From assembly GCF_000788395.1 (NCBI RefSeq), contig NZ_CP009889.1, positions 1,554,490-1,618,489 on the forward strand: DNA of 64,000 nucleotides. The letters run 5' to 3'. Under the pieces are notes generated by a model. That model did no database searches and was not told the origin of the DNA. It was given only the letters and a program-made list of their open reading frames with translations. The translations under genes and the position numbers were made by a program. Shown here in pieces: positions 35,545 to 45,189 of this stretch. Position 1 is the first letter of the stretch. Each line of letters begins with the position of its first letter. The stretch is from Pseudoalteromonas piratica (lineage in GTDB: Bacteria > Pseudomonadota > Gammaproteobacteria > Enterobacterales > Alteromonadaceae).

Positions 35545-36240
35545 TTATTGTTTGCTAAATGGTGCGGTTAGGTTGAATTCCAGCAACGTATTATTTGGAA
35601 TATTAACCGTATTTCCCCGGGTAAGTAACGAAATCCCCGCACCTACTTTAGCACCATCTTTCGCTCCCTTAGAGCCATTAGCTAAACCACCAATTGCCGC
35701 TAATCGTGCCGTTCGTCCAACAGTAGATTTGCCCGTGCCTTCAGTGACAGCCTGCGCAGCAGAGGTTTTTATCGTATGCAGTTGATTATCAATCATAATG
35801 TCAGTGAATGTAAAAGTAAGTGAAGACTTGCCTGCAAGCCGACCCGATTGATTTGAATCCGTTATAACGCCATACACAGTTGCACCTCTAGGTGCGACTG
35901 TTACGCCATTTGCAACTAAGTCAGCCTCTAAGCTCGCTGTAAATTTTTTTCCGACCGCGCTATTTTTGCTATTTATCGTTTCTAATGTGCGAACCATAAT
36001 TCGCGTGCCTGCAGGCACAATTAGTTCGCCACCTTGCGCTTGTGGCTTATCTATCTGAAGTGATTGAATTTTATCTTGGCTAAACTCCAATTGCTGACCG
36101 GCTAACTCAAAAACTACTTTGCCATTATCTTGTGAAATTACTTTGCCATTGAGCACTTGCCCATCGGTTAAGGTGATAGTATCAGCCTGCACACCCGCCA
36201 AATAGCACATCGAAAATAATGTTAACAATACCTTTTTCAT
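35545..36240 (-). CDS. secreted protein with C-terminal glycine-zipper region
   Basis: A 231-residue protein with a signal peptide (cleavage after QAD, about residue 20). The N-terminal part (TLTDGQVLNGKVISQDNGKVVFELAGQQL) looks like a small beta domain; the middle is a beta-rich VPAGTRIMVRTLE region similar to proteins of conjugation or envelope scaffolds, and the tail is Gly/Ala-rich (GGLANGSKGAKDGAKVGAG). AAGGAC precedes the ATG. Function unknown. It lies just after the outer-membrane protein gene on the same strand (23 bases). Confidence 0.65.
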   Translation of the reverse strand: MKKVLLTLFSMCYLAGVQADTITLTDGQVLNGKVISQDNGKVVFELAGQQLEFSQDKIQSLQIDKPQAQGGELIVPAGTRIMVRTLETINSKNSAVGKKFTASLEADLVANGVTVAPRGATVYGVITDSNQSGRLAGKSSLTFTFTDIMIDNQLHTIKTSAAQAVTEGTGKSTVGRTARLAAIGGLANGSKGAKDGAKVGAGISLLTRGNTVNIPNNTLLEFNLTAPFSKQ

Positions 36241-36263
36241 TTTTTGTCCTTTTCCTGTTTTAT

Positions 36264-37028
36264 TTAAAGTTGGTAATTAAACTCGATACGATGATCCCCA
36301 TCCGCTAAATCAACTGCTTTATTCCAGTTAGCAAAATAACGAATATTTGCTCTTGGGCTAAGTTGATAAGAGGCGACAAACTCATGCGTTAAAATCTGGC
36401 TATCGCCAGCATAATAAGTGTCTTTATAACGATCACTTCCTGAAACTGTAGTGAGCCAAAGTGGATTGTAATTAAGCCAAATTTTATCGCTAATAGTAAT
36501 TTTTCCGTAAAAGCCAATGGCAGCAAATGCACCGGGTATTTTATAGCCGTCGTCTTTATCATTCTCTACTGTTAAACCGACACCAGCCAAAGGATAAAGC
36601 TGAAAGATGGAAAATTTTGGTAGGGCTTGAATAAAGCTATAAGAAGTATCTAAGGTTTCTTTATCGATATTTGCGTTTACATCAACTTGTGTGCCACGAC
36701 CATTTTCAGTATTCACACTGAAGTTACGAAATCGGAACCCATCAATTGAATTATCAACCGAATTAAATAGTGGCTTTTCATTATCGCGGATACCTAACAA
36801 CTCGCCAGCAATGCCCTTTAGCTCGATGATATTCATTCCCATAGTGATATCACTGCCAGTCTCATAAGTTTGCCCTACTTTGAGGTTAAACCCTTTATCT
36901 GTCAGCCCGACACCGGCTTGCGTATAAACAGCCAAAGGGTCTGACATATCTTGTAGCTCTTGCTCTTCAGCGTTTGCTGAAAAACCAATCATTGCGAATA
37001 ACATGAGAACGAACGCGTGTTTTTGCAT
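36264..37028 (-). CDS. outer-membrane beta-barrel protein
   Basis: A 254-residue protein with a signal peptide (to NAE, about residue 20) and amphipathic strands throughout, rich in Asn, Tyr and Asp (YFANWNKAVDLADGDH, RIEFNYQL end with the aromatic-hydrophobic terminal strand). GAGGAAAA precedes the ATG. The barrel is likely 8-12 strands. No ligand can be inferred. It follows the alkylsulfatase gene with a terminator between. Confidence 0.65.
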   Translation of the reverse strand: MQKHAFVLMLFAMIGFSANAEEQELQDMSDPLAVYTQAGVGLTDKGFNLKVGQTYETGSDITMGMNIIELKGIAGELLGIRDNEKPLFNSVDNSIDGFRFRNFSVNTENGRGTQVDVNANIDKETLDTSYSFIQALPKFSIFQLYPLAGVGLTVENDKDDGYKIPGAFAAIGFYGKITISDKIWLNYNPLWLTTVSGSDRYKDTYYAGDSQILTHEFVASYQLSPRANIRYFANWNKAVDLADGDHRIEFNYQL

Positions 37029-37050
37029 TTTCGACTTTTCCTCTGTCTAT

Positions 37051-37074
37051 TAAAAAGGCAGCTAATTAGCTGCC
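37051..37074 (-). terminator. terminator after the alkylsulfatase gene
   Basis: An 18-bp perfect palindrome GGCAGCTAATTAGCTGCC followed on the minus strand by TTTTTA. It separates the alkylsulfatase gene from the outer-membrane protein gene downstream. Confidence 0.8.
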
Positions 37075-37090
37075 CTTGAGATAGTAGATA

Positions 37091-39112
37091 TTATTTGTAG
37101 AATTTGCTATCTACTTGCTTATTGCTAAAAGGCACAATTTCAAATGCAGGGTTAAACTCTACAAGCGAGCTTGTTAGCTTTTCAACAACGGTTATGTCAC
37201 CTTTAAATTCAACTTTCTTTTGATCGACTAATTCTTGAAGCTTAGCCTGACCAAATAAAATTTGTTTAAATGCAGCATCGTCTAATACCAATTCTGCGTC
37301 AGCCGCTTTTGGCTTATCTAATTGGATATTACTTAAGTTTCCGTTAGACATTTCTACATAGTAATAGTCATCAGTACCTTTTAAGTTCACGCTCAGTGTA
37401 AAAGGCGTATTTTGCGCTTTTAACGAATCTACTTGAACAGCAATGAAATCAAGTAACATACCCACATCCATTTCAGATACCACATCTGCCGAAGCGGATT
37501 TCGGTGCGCCAGGTGACACTTTACCTAAACGCAGTTCTTGAGCACCCGTTAAGTAAATATTGCGCCAACCTGCGCCCTCAGCTTGATAACCAAGTTGTTC
37601 ATAAGTATCTGCAAGAAGGCTACGTGCTAACATATTTTCTGGTTCAGCCATAACCACTTTGTTCAAAGCTGTAGCAACAAAACGATACTCACCTTTGTTA
37701 AAGTCTTTTGTAGCGCGAGAAAGCACTTCTTTTGCACCACCCATGTATTCAACAAACTTTTTAGCTTCTGCTTTTGTTGGCAACGGATTTAAGTTAGCAG
37801 GGTTCATATCAAAATAGCCTAAGTACATATTGTACACAGCACGCGCATTGTGCGAATAAGTTCCATGATACCCATTGGTGTGCCAAGACTTGAAAATGCT
37901 CTCAGGCATCACTTCATAAATGGCATCGCCTAGATCTTGTAACACATAGCCGTTGTTAGCTAATCGCAACGTTTGGTTATGTGTAAAACCATACGCATCG
38001 CGTTGCATTTTCAGATAATCTTGAATCGCTTCATTACCCCAAATCGGCGATGAATGCGAGCCAAACAGTGTTTCAACTTCACCGCCAAAGTAGTGCAACA
38101 TTTCATTAATTGTTTTCGACCACTTGAGTGAATCACGCACTTTCGCACCACGTAAGGTATAAACATTGTGCATACCGTGGTAAGTGACCTCACCTGTCCA
38201 AAGCGCTTTCATTGATGGGATATAAGTAACCATTTCAGATGGCGCCTCTGTGCCTGATGCATCAAGGAAAACCATTTCTACACCATCAATGGTAAGTGTT
38301 TCAATTTTACCTTTGTGGTTTAGCTCATAATCAGGTTTTACGTAGGTGATTTCACCGTAAGAAATACCTTTTGCCAAAGCAGCATCAACAATGCCCTGCT
38401 CACTTCGACCCAGTGTTGCACCATACTGATAAGCCGCCCTACGTGACATAGCATTACCGGCAAGCACGTTTTCATCTACAGCTTCTTTAGTGATATTTTT
38501 TGAGCCATAAACTTTTACATCAGGAAAGGCTTCTTGAATAGCACGTGCGCCGCCAAAGTGGTCAGCATGAGAATGCGAATAAATCATTGCAACAACCGGT
38601 AACTCTTTGCCAGAAGGTACATTGTTAAAGAAAAATTTAAGCACCTGCGCTGCAGCTTCTTTCACCGTAAGTACGTCGTAAACAATCCAGCCTGTATCAC
38701 CTTTAATAAATGTTAAAGATGCTAAATCGGCACCGCGTACTTGATATACTTTCCCTGGCAGTACTTCATAAAGACCTTTAGCGCCTTGGTTTAAAACAGC
38801 CTGACGCCAAAGCGATGGATTAACTGTATCTGGTGCATCATTAGCACTGTTTAAATCAATAAAATCAAAGCTGTTGCGAATAATATCGCCCGTTTCTTTG
38901 TCAAATTCAGCGATAAGTCCAGCGCTGTCATTTTTGAACGCTGTTGTGTCAGCAAAGTTTAATTGCTTAGCAAGCCCTTGATTTGCTTTGATGGTTGCCG
39001 CTGTTGCTGGTTTACCATTTACATTTTTTAAATTAAGGGCATGTTCATCAGCTGAAATGTTTGCACTTGCAAGGCCTAAAATAATACTTATTGTTACTAA
39101 ATTACGTTTCAT
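37091..39112 (-). CDS. SdsA-type secreted alkylsulfatase
   Basis: A 673-residue protein with a signal peptide (to ISA, about residue 21) and GGAG before the ATG. The metallo-beta-lactamase domain binds two zinc ions through H180-S-H182-A-D184-H185 (IYSHSHADHFGG) and later GTEAPSEM, GEVTYHGMHN and FGSHSSPIWG. The middle part is a dimerisation domain and the last 130 residues an SCP2-like lipid-binding domain. This is the SdsA1/BDS1 layout for hydrolysis of primary alkyl sulfates such as SDS. It could let the cell use sulfated surfactants from algae. Confidence 0.92.
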   Translation of the reverse strand: MKRNLVTISIILGLASANISADEHALNLKNVNGKPATAATIKANQGLAKQLNFADTTAFKNDSAGLIAEFDKETGDIIRNSFDFIDLNSANDAPDTVNPSLWRQAVLNQGAKGLYEVLPGKVYQVRGADLASLTFIKGDTGWIVYDVLTVKEAAAQVLKFFFNNVPSGKELPVVAMIYSHSHADHFGGARAIQEAFPDVKVYGSKNITKEAVDENVLAGNAMSRRAAYQYGATLGRSEQGIVDAALAKGISYGEITYVKPDYELNHKGKIETLTIDGVEMVFLDASGTEAPSEMVTYIPSMKALWTGEVTYHGMHNVYTLRGAKVRDSLKWSKTINEMLHYFGGEVETLFGSHSSPIWGNEAIQDYLKMQRDAYGFTHNQTLRLANNGYVLQDLGDAIYEVMPESIFKSWHTNGYHGTYSHNARAVYNMYLGYFDMNPANLNPLPTKAEAKKFVEYMGGAKEVLSRATKDFNKGEYRFVATALNKVVMAEPENMLARSLLADTYEQLGYQAEGAGWRNIYLTGAQELRLGKVSPGAPKSASADVVSEMDVGMLLDFIAVQVDSLKAQNTPFTLSVNLKGTDDYYYVEMSNGNLSNIQLDKPKAADAELVLDDAAFKQILFGQAKLQELVDQKKVEFKGDITVVEKLTSSLVEFNPAFEIVPFSNKQVDSKFYK

Positions 39113-39520
39113 AAGTTTCTCCGTTTTTTTATTTTTACCATACTAAACAACTAATAGATCATAAGAAAAGACTAAAAGTACATTTATTATTTAAAACAAA
39201 TAGGTGCGCCTAACATTAATGTGTGTTTGTACTGTCTGTATTAACACACCTTGTTTTTCTCTGTCTCTTAAAAACTAACTTACTGTTTATTAACCTTTAA
39301 TGAAGCAAGGTTTGAAAAACCTTAAATCGAAACGCGTCACTATTGCACTTAATTAAATAACACCCACTTCCTAATTGATTTAAGTAAATAGTTTCGCTTT
39401 TAGTAAGCCTTTTAAAACTAGAAAAGATAAATTTGCTTATCTGTAAAATAAAATTGTATACATTATATCTTATATAGTTTACATTTGATTTACATTCACA
39501 ACAACAGGTAGCAAATAACA
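39113..39520. other. divergent promoter region between alkylsulfatase and M9 protease
   Basis: This 408-base AT-rich stretch lies between two divergent genes and probably holds both promoters. Frames here are short and carry no ribosome-binding sites; I see no RNA gene or convincing operator. A run of CAACA and a GGTAG site precede the plus-strand gene. Confidence 0.5.
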
Positions 39521-40360
39521 ATGAAAACAATCACACCCTTAGCCATTGCAGTATCGGCTATTCTCGTTTCAAGTGTTGCAAACGCAAAAGGTAAGCCAAC
39601 TCCCGATTCAGTATTACCACATCAATTCACTTGTAGCCCAAGCTTAAAGTTTCAAGCGCAAGATATGACACAACAACAGTTTATAGACAGTTGTGCACTT
39701 GTTGGCGCTGAAGAAGAATACTTCCATCAACGATTAGAAACGGGTTATCAACCTGTAGCAGGAGATTTAAACGAAGATCTTTTAATGGTTATTTTTGATA
39801 ATTACCGTCAATACGATCGCTACGGCTATCGCTTCTTTGGTATTAATACTAATAATGGTGGCATGTACATCGAAGGCAATGCTGAAGACCCAAATAACCA
39901 AGCCACATTTTATGCTCATGAAGCGGATTGGCTTCGCCCTGAATTTGCAATTTGGAATTTAGAGCATGAATATGTTCATTATTTAGATGGTCGTTTTGAT
40001 TTAAAGGGTAACTTCTCAGACTATCCTGAAAATACTGTGTGGTGGAGTGAAGGATTAGCCGAATACATTTCACTTAAAGATAACAACCAGGATGCCATTG
40101 CATTAGTCCAAGGTAACCTACAAGACCGCACTTTAGATCAAGTCTTTAATACTAACTATTCAAATACGAGTGATGAAATTTACCGCTGGGGTTATCTTGG
40201 CGCACGCTTTATGTTTGAGAATCATATGGATCAAGTTCGAAATATTCGTACTGCGGCGCGTGATGGAAATTGGGCAGAATATCAAACAATTCTGGCAGAC
40301 ACAGCTGCAAATAACGAACAACAATGGCAAAACTGGCTAGTAGCATTAGCAGGTAATTAA
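39521..40360 (+). CDS. minimal M9 (collagenase-type) metalloprotease
   Basis: A 279-residue secreted protein (signal peptide to NAK, about residue 22). It carries the gluzincin centre of M9 collagenases: LEHEYVHYLDGRF gives H149, E150, H153, and WWSEGLAEYI gives E181, 32 residues after H149 as in clostridial ColG. The region from about 85 to 279 matches only the catalytic half. The activator domain and the PKD/collagen-binding domains of full-length collagenases (700+ residues) are absent, so substrate may be small peptides or a partner protein rather than fibrillar collagen. Confidence 0.85.
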   Translation: MKTITPLAIAVSAILVSSVANAKGKPTPDSVLPHQFTCSPSLKFQAQDMTQQQFIDSCALVGAEEEYFHQRLETGYQPVAGDLNEDLLMVIFDNYRQYDRYGYRFFGINTNNGGMYIEGNAEDPNNQATFYAHEADWLRPEFAIWNLEHEYVHYLDGRFDLKGNFSDYPENTVWWSEGLAEYISLKDNNQDAIALVQGNLQDRTLDQVFNTNYSNTSDEIYRWGYLGARFMFENHMDQVRNIRTAARDGNWAEYQTILADTAANNEQQWQNWLVALAGN

Positions 40361-40409
40361 TACCAAATTCATTAAAATCACAAGGATGTGAGTTTTCATT
40401 GGAGTATCT

Positions 40410-41120
40410 ATGAAAAAATACGCATTTCTCATTGCGGTTGGTTTACTTAGTAGCATGCCATGTATCGCACAAACACTTAATCCAAAACCCATAATAAATG
40501 CAATTGAGCACAGCTTAAGTCAAAGCCAAACTTCCGAAAACCCTGACTTACGCCAACCTATTGTCAGTGTAAAGGGGCATTACAACCCATTTACGGGGAC
40601 CACATTCATCATTAACTTCGCAGAATTAGCGACGACTGAACAGCTTAATAAACAATTACTCAATTTAGCATCAGAAGAAAAAAAAGCGTCATTTCACGCA
40701 GCCCAACATGAAGCTAAAACCCTATCTCATCACGTATATCAATTAGAAAGAAAAATTAAAGCAATCGAGAAAGGTAATAGTAATGCAGAGCAACTTACCA
40801 GTTTGCGCCATCAGTTAAGCGAACTGACATTTTCCAAAGCAAAAATAAACAATCAATATCGCAACGCCAAAATGGCCGTATTCAATGACATTATTGGCAC
40901 AAACACAGTACACAATATCGAGCGTCAATTATCAGCTAATGTATGCCATTTAAATGATCAACAAAAGCAGTCGCTGAATACGCTTACCTTAGTATTAGTT
41001 GATGTTCAAAATAGCCCACATGAAATTACATGGCATTTTTCAGATTTATTCACGTGTCAGGATAACTCATTGGCTGAACAGATAAAGTTTGCCAATACAA
41101 AACAAGTATCTAGATTTTAA
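40410..41120 (+). CDS. periplasmic coiled-coil protein
   Basis: A 236-residue protein with a signal peptide (cleavage after CIAQ, about residue 21) and GGAG before the ATG. Residues about 85-150 form a coiled coil (EKKASFHAAQHEAKTLSHHV, YQLERKIKAIEKGNS). Two cysteines (ANVCHL, LFTCQD) may form a disulfide. It starts 49 bases after the M9 protease stop and is likely cotranscribed. Unknown function; it could be a partner or inhibitor of the protease. Confidence 0.6.
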   Translation: MKKYAFLIAVGLLSSMPCIAQTLNPKPIINAIEHSLSQSQTSENPDLRQPIVSVKGHYNPFTGTTFIINFAELATTEQLNKQLLNLASEEKKASFHAAQHEAKTLSHHVYQLERKIKAIEKGNSNAEQLTSLRHQLSELTFSKAKINNQYRNAKMAVFNDIIGTNTVHNIERQLSANVCHLNDQQKQSLNTLTLVLVDVQNSPHEITWHFSDLFTCQDNSLAEQIKFANTKQVSRF

Positions 41121-41248
41121 ATAGGGAACTAAACTGATCAGATTTTCGAATTCTCACTAAGCGCAAAAGTTAATCCTTACCTATACTTGTGAGTAAAGTG
41201 TTGCTCATAACTTAATGACTTTCTCATGTACTCACTATAGGTAAGCCA

Positions 41249-42868
41249 ATGTTCAATTTTGTAGCGCGAAGTTTAAGAATAAAGTTACTGTTAGTCTTTA
41301 TCATGATGCTACTTGCGTTCACCAGTGTGCATTTGGTTATAAGACAACATTGGACAATTCCACAATTAATTGCTCTTGAATTAGAAAAAGATAGAAAAGA
41401 TATTTACCAGCTCAATTCCGCCCTGGCACGTGTATTTAACGAACTTGAGATGTTAGTTTATGATAATGCCGTTTGGGATGAGCTTTATAACGTCGTAATC
41501 AACAGCGACGTAGAGTACTTAAATGAAAACTATTTTATTCCAAAGTCATTCGTCTCACTTAAAATTAACGGAATGAGCTTTTTTGACAGTAAGCAGGCCC
41601 TAATTGCAGAGCTTGCTATTGATCAACAAAATACCCCATTAGCTCACTCCCCTTTTAACGTACTAGCAGACCCACTAAAAAATAAACTGTTAATAAGCCC
41701 ACAAGAACTTGCCGCCAATAATAATCAAGTGTTATTTAAAAAAGGGTTTATCAATATTAACGGTAAATTAGTGCTGTTTATGAGTGGCAGTGTTTTACCT
41801 TCCTCTGGTATGGGAGAACTTGCAGGTACCATGTTTGTGTGGAGCTATTTTGATAGCAAAATAGAGCAACAACTGTCTGAAATTATTCAAGCACCTGTTA
41901 CCTCGTTATCATTTTCACAAGCATCTAAGGTTAGCCCGCTCATCGCTTTTAGCGAGGTCGACACAGTAAATAGCATACGCAACGAGCAATCGAATATTAA
42001 CGTAATATTTAACGATGTTTTTAATCAACCTGCACTCGTGCTTAGCTACCCGAAACCAGAACGTATGTTCAACGATCACCTTTTTGAAACTTCTATGGTC
42101 ATTGCCCTTGTAATGTCATTGCTTATTTTATTGGTGATTTATTTTATCTTGACCATCATGATTATTTTACCGCTTAGAAAGCTGCGAAGCACCGTTAAAG
42201 AAGTCATGGACAGAGGTGATTATAAGCTATCAACACATATTGAACGGGCTGATGAAATTGGCCGTCTAGCGTACCTCATTGATATTTTATTTAGCAAAGT
42301 AAACGTGCAACAAACCGCGCTGAAACGAAATAATCGACAACTTAAACGCTTAAGCGATACCGATCCTCTCACTGGCATTGCAAACCGAAGAGCAATGATG
42401 CAAGTTTTAGCACACACCACTGAACAAGATATGCCTATCAGTGTCATCATGTTAGATATCGATTTTTTCAAAAAATATAATGATCACTACGGCCATCAAC
42501 AAGGTGATTTAGCAATAAAAAGTGTTGCCAAGTCACTCAAAAAGCATGTTCAACGCAAAACCGACATTGTTGCACGCTATGGGGGGGAAGAGTTCGCAAT
42601 CGTGTTACTTAATACCAGTCTTCATGATGCTCAAACGCTTGCCTCAACAATGTGTGAGTCAATTGAAGCACTCAATATTGAACACCAGCATTCATCGGTT
42701 TCTTCCTATCTAACGGCATCATTTGGCGTAACAAGCTGCGAATTGTTTCGTGATTTTACCATTGAGACCCTGTTTCACCAGGCAGACAACGCACTTTATA
42801 AAGCCAAAGAGCAAGGTCGTAACCGCGTTGTCAGTTTCTCCATAACGCCCCATCAACATGCTGTTTAG
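41249..42868 (+). CDS. diguanylate cyclase with CHASE4-like sensor and HAMP
   Basis: A 539-residue membrane protein. Two transmembrane segments (about 10-28 and 282-308) bracket a periplasmic CHASE4-like sensor (LEMLVYDNAVWDELY); a HAMP domain follows (about 310-362) and then GGDEF (365-530) with active-site GGEEF at 445-449. The inhibitory site RKTD (436-439) lies five residues before GGEEF, so c-di-GMP feedback is expected. All catalytic residues are kept, so it should make c-di-GMP. Confidence 0.92.
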   Translation: MFNFVARSLRIKLLLVFIMMLLAFTSVHLVIRQHWTIPQLIALELEKDRKDIYQLNSALARVFNELEMLVYDNAVWDELYNVVINSDVEYLNENYFIPKSFVSLKINGMSFFDSKQALIAELAIDQQNTPLAHSPFNVLADPLKNKLLISPQELAANNNQVLFKKGFININGKLVLFMSGSVLPSSGMGELAGTMFVWSYFDSKIEQQLSEIIQAPVTSLSFSQASKVSPLIAFSEVDTVNSIRNEQSNINVIFNDVFNQPALVLSYPKPERMFNDHLFETSMVIALVMSLLILLVIYFILTIMIILPLRKLRSTVKEVMDRGDYKLSTHIERADEIGRLAYLIDILFSKVNVQQTALKRNNRQLKRLSDTDPLTGIANRRAMMQVLAHTTEQDMPISVIMLDIDFFKKYNDHYGHQQGDLAIKSVAKSLKKHVQRKTDIVARYGGEEFAIVLLNTSLHDAQTLASTMCESIEALNIEHQHSSVSSYLTASFGVTSCELFRDFTIETLFHQADNALYKAKEQGRNRVVSFSITPHQHAV

Positions 42869-42931
42869 ATTAGTAAAAGTTAATAAATGTGTTTGGAAAC
42901 TACTTGGACATTATTAAGTAGAAATTATTTG

Positions 42932-42968
42932 GAGGGCTAACAACTGAGGTGAAATTGCTAGGCCCTTT
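42932..42968 (+). terminator. probable terminator of the diguanylate cyclase gene
   Basis: AGGGCTA at 42934-42940 pairs with TAGGCCCT at about 42958-42965 with one bulged G; TTTTAT follows. The loop is long, so confidence is low. Confidence 0.45.
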
Positions 42969-43786
42969 TATAAATAAGGCGTTAAAGTAGGTGCCATATT
43001 TTCCGGTAACCAGCGTAACATGACCGCTTTAAACTGCTCGCTTTGATTAACATTATTCAAAACATTATTGATTGCTTTTACTGTTTCATCGCCTTGGGCA
43101 TTTTTACTGCAACCAATATAGCCCTTAGAAACCGCTTTCGCTTCCAATACACTCAGCTGAATAAGCGAATCTTGTTTATCCATCGTAGTTTTTAAAAAAG
43201 TATGCTCACTAGGGTAACCTACAATAATATCAACGCGACCTTTCATCAGCATATACGTTAAACTTTCAAGCGTATCGCGCCCTGCACGCGCTGAAACTTG
43301 TGGCTCAGGTGATAAAGCAATAATTTCATCAATTTCTTTTCCAAAAGAGCGATTAAGCGTAGTTCCAATTGTTAAACCATGATTTAAAATCAAACGCGTT
43401 AAAGACACAGGGCTTTTACTGTCTAACCCAAGTTTTTCTGCCGTTGTTTTTCGCATTGCAATAGCAGGAGATAACCCTAATGTTGAGTACTCATCGGTGA
43501 AACGTATGAATTTTCTACGTTCATCATTGCGATAAAGCGACGCCATACAATAAACTTCGTCGTCTTTATTAATTGCTTTTACCGCGCGACTTGCCGGCAT
43601 AACATGCCGTTTAAATTGATATCCAACTAAATTCGCTGACACTAAGTCAATTACTAGCTCATCTCGTCCTTGGCCCGAAAAATCGCCTTCTAAAATATAA
43701 TAAGGAGGATAATCAACCACAATCCAGTTAATCACACCAGCAAGGCAATACGTGGGGAGCAGCAATACAAGTAACAAAATTCGCAC
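42968..43786 (-). CDS. periplasmic solute-binding-like protein
   Basis: A 272-residue protein taken from GTG 43786 (GAGG about 8 bases upstream); a GTG 24 bases earlier is in frame. A signal peptide precedes VINWIVVDYPPYYI, and the rest has the two-lobe pattern of amino-acid-type binding proteins (SBP_bac_3: MPASRAVKAINKDDEVYCM, LNHGLTIGTTLN, LMKGRVDIIVGYPSE). Such lone proteins often act as sensors rather than transporter parts; no permease is nearby. A second such protein is at 55866-56570. Confidence 0.75.
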   Translation of the reverse strand: MRILLLVLLLPTYCLAGVINWIVVDYPPYYILEGDFSGQGRDELVIDLVSANLVGYQFKRHVMPASRAVKAINKDDEVYCMASLYRNDERRKFIRFTDEYSTLGLSPAIAMRKTTAEKLGLDSKSPVSLTRLILNHGLTIGTTLNRSFGKEIDEIIALSPEPQVSARAGRDTLESLTYMLMKGRVDIIVGYPSEHTFLKTTMDKQDSLIQLSVLEAKAVSKGYIGCSKNAQGDETVKAINNVLNNVNQSEQFKAVMLRWLPENMAPTLTPYL

Positions 43787-44025
43787 TTTTCTCGCCTCTA
43801 ATACAACCACTTACTAAGTTTAGGCTATCACGTTGAAAATTTTCAGTAATATTTATTTTTACTATTAAATTAAGTGCTTATGCTTTGATGGTATTAAAAA
43901 ATATCTGACCTACTTTCTCAATTTATGCACAAGGAGAAAATGGCACCCCATGGCTTTCTAAAAACATCTTTGCTAAATTGCTAACCCGCGGCTGCACAAC
44001 ACTTTCAGTCACAAAGAGAAAAACC

Positions 44026-44457
44026 ATGATTGTAGATAATGTGCTTCCCAGCGACTATGCTGAAATGCTCGACGTTTGGGAAAACTCAGTCCGAGCAACG
44101 CATGACTTTATTACAGAAGAAGACATTGCGTTTTTTAAACCCATTATTTTAGAGCACGCGTTTCCAGTGGTAACGCTAAAGTGTATTAAAAATGATGTGG
44201 GTGCAATATTAGGATTTATTGGCGTTCATCAAAACAAAATTGAAATGCTGTTTGTGCTAAATGCAGCACGCGGCCAAGGCATTGGTTCAGCATTACTAAA
44301 ATTCGCCAAGGATCATTTAGCGGCCACTAAAGTAGATGTTAACGAACAAAATCCAAGTGCAGTTGGTTTTTACCAACATCATGGCTTTTGTATTACATCA
44401 CGTTCGCCACTAGATGATATGGGTAAACCTTTTCCAATATTGCATATGACGTTATAA
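44026..44457 (+). CDS. GNAT-family N-acetyltransferase, YjaB-like
   Basis: A 143-residue protein from ATG 44026 (an ATG at 43978 is in frame but adds a Cys/Arg stretch). The N-terminus MIVDNVLPSDYAEMLDVWE and VRATHDFITEEDI match the YjaB-like subfamily; the acetyl-CoA motif is ARGQGIGSALLKFAKDHL (about 87-104). Substrate unknown. Terminator at 44503. Confidence 0.85.
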   Translation: MIVDNVLPSDYAEMLDVWENSVRATHDFITEEDIAFFKPIILEHAFPVVTLKCIKNDVGAILGFIGVHQNKIEMLFVLNAARGQGIGSALLKFAKDHLAATKVDVNEQNPSAVGFYQHHGFCITSRSPLDDMGKPFPILHMTL

Positions 44458-44502
44458 ACCATTGTGAATAGCTCGGTTTGGCGTAAACACTTTGTGAGAA
44501 CT

Positions 44503-44532
44503 AAGGCCCAAAGCTAATAACTTTGGGCTTTT
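44503..44532 (+). terminator. terminator after the GNAT gene
   Basis: AAGGCCCAAAG pairs with CTTTGGGCTTT (8 bp core plus G-T and A-T pairs) around CTAATAA, with TTTT in the descending arm. Confidence 0.8.
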
Positions 44533-44574
44533 GCGTTTTACGCCGCAATCAAACAATAATAAATGGAATAGACC

Positions 44575-45096
44575 ATGCGGAAAATCGAGGTTTTACCTTA
44601 CAACCCAAGTTGGGCTTCACAATTTAAAAATGATGCTGCGTTAATCACCTCAATTCTTTCTAGCAATTTAATTGCAATTGATCATATTGGCAGTACAGCT
44701 GTGCCAAATCTAGCAGCAAAACCGGTTATTGATATTTTACTGGAAGTAAACTCGCTCGATGTGCTCGATACGTGCAACGAAGCGCTTCAACACATTGGAT
44801 ACAAAGCCAAAGGTGAGAATGGCATTACTGGCCGCCGCTATTACCAAAAAGGTGGAGATAATCGCAGTCATCATATCCATGCGTTTGTAAAAGGGGATGA
44901 ACAACTCTTTAAGCACCGTGTTTTTCGCGACTACCTTATTGCATTTCCGTCAATCGCTAACGACTATGCAAAAGTAAAACTTAATGCTGCAACAAATTGT
45001 AACAATAACAGTGCGTTATATTGCGAAATGAAAAATGATTTTATTGCTGAGCATTTAGCAAATGCAGTAAAGTGGGCAAATCAAATTAAATGTTAA
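44575..45096 (+). CDS. GrpB family protein (nucleotidyltransferase-like)
   Basis: A 173-residue protein of the UPF0157/GrpB family: VLPYNPSWASQF near the start, AIDHIGSTAVPNLAAKPVIDILLEV (the GS and D-x-D residues of the nucleotidyltransferase fold) and HHIHAFVKG. Family members are uncharacterised but often adjacent to CoA or metabolism genes; here it sits among GNAT and methyltransferase genes. Confidence 0.9.
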   Translation: MRKIEVLPYNPSWASQFKNDAALITSILSSNLIAIDHIGSTAVPNLAAKPVIDILLEVNSLDVLDTCNEALQHIGYKAKGENGITGRRYYQKGGDNRSHHIHAFVKGDEQLFKHRVFRDYLIAFPSIANDYAKVKLNAATNCNNNSALYCEMKNDFIAEHLANAVKWANQIKC

Positions 45097-45189
45097 GAAT
45101 ATCACTCAACACTTTGTTTTAAGCTAACCATAGTTAGTGACTTTTACCTTTAAGCGATTAGTTTAAGCGCTATTAATAACAGGAAAATA

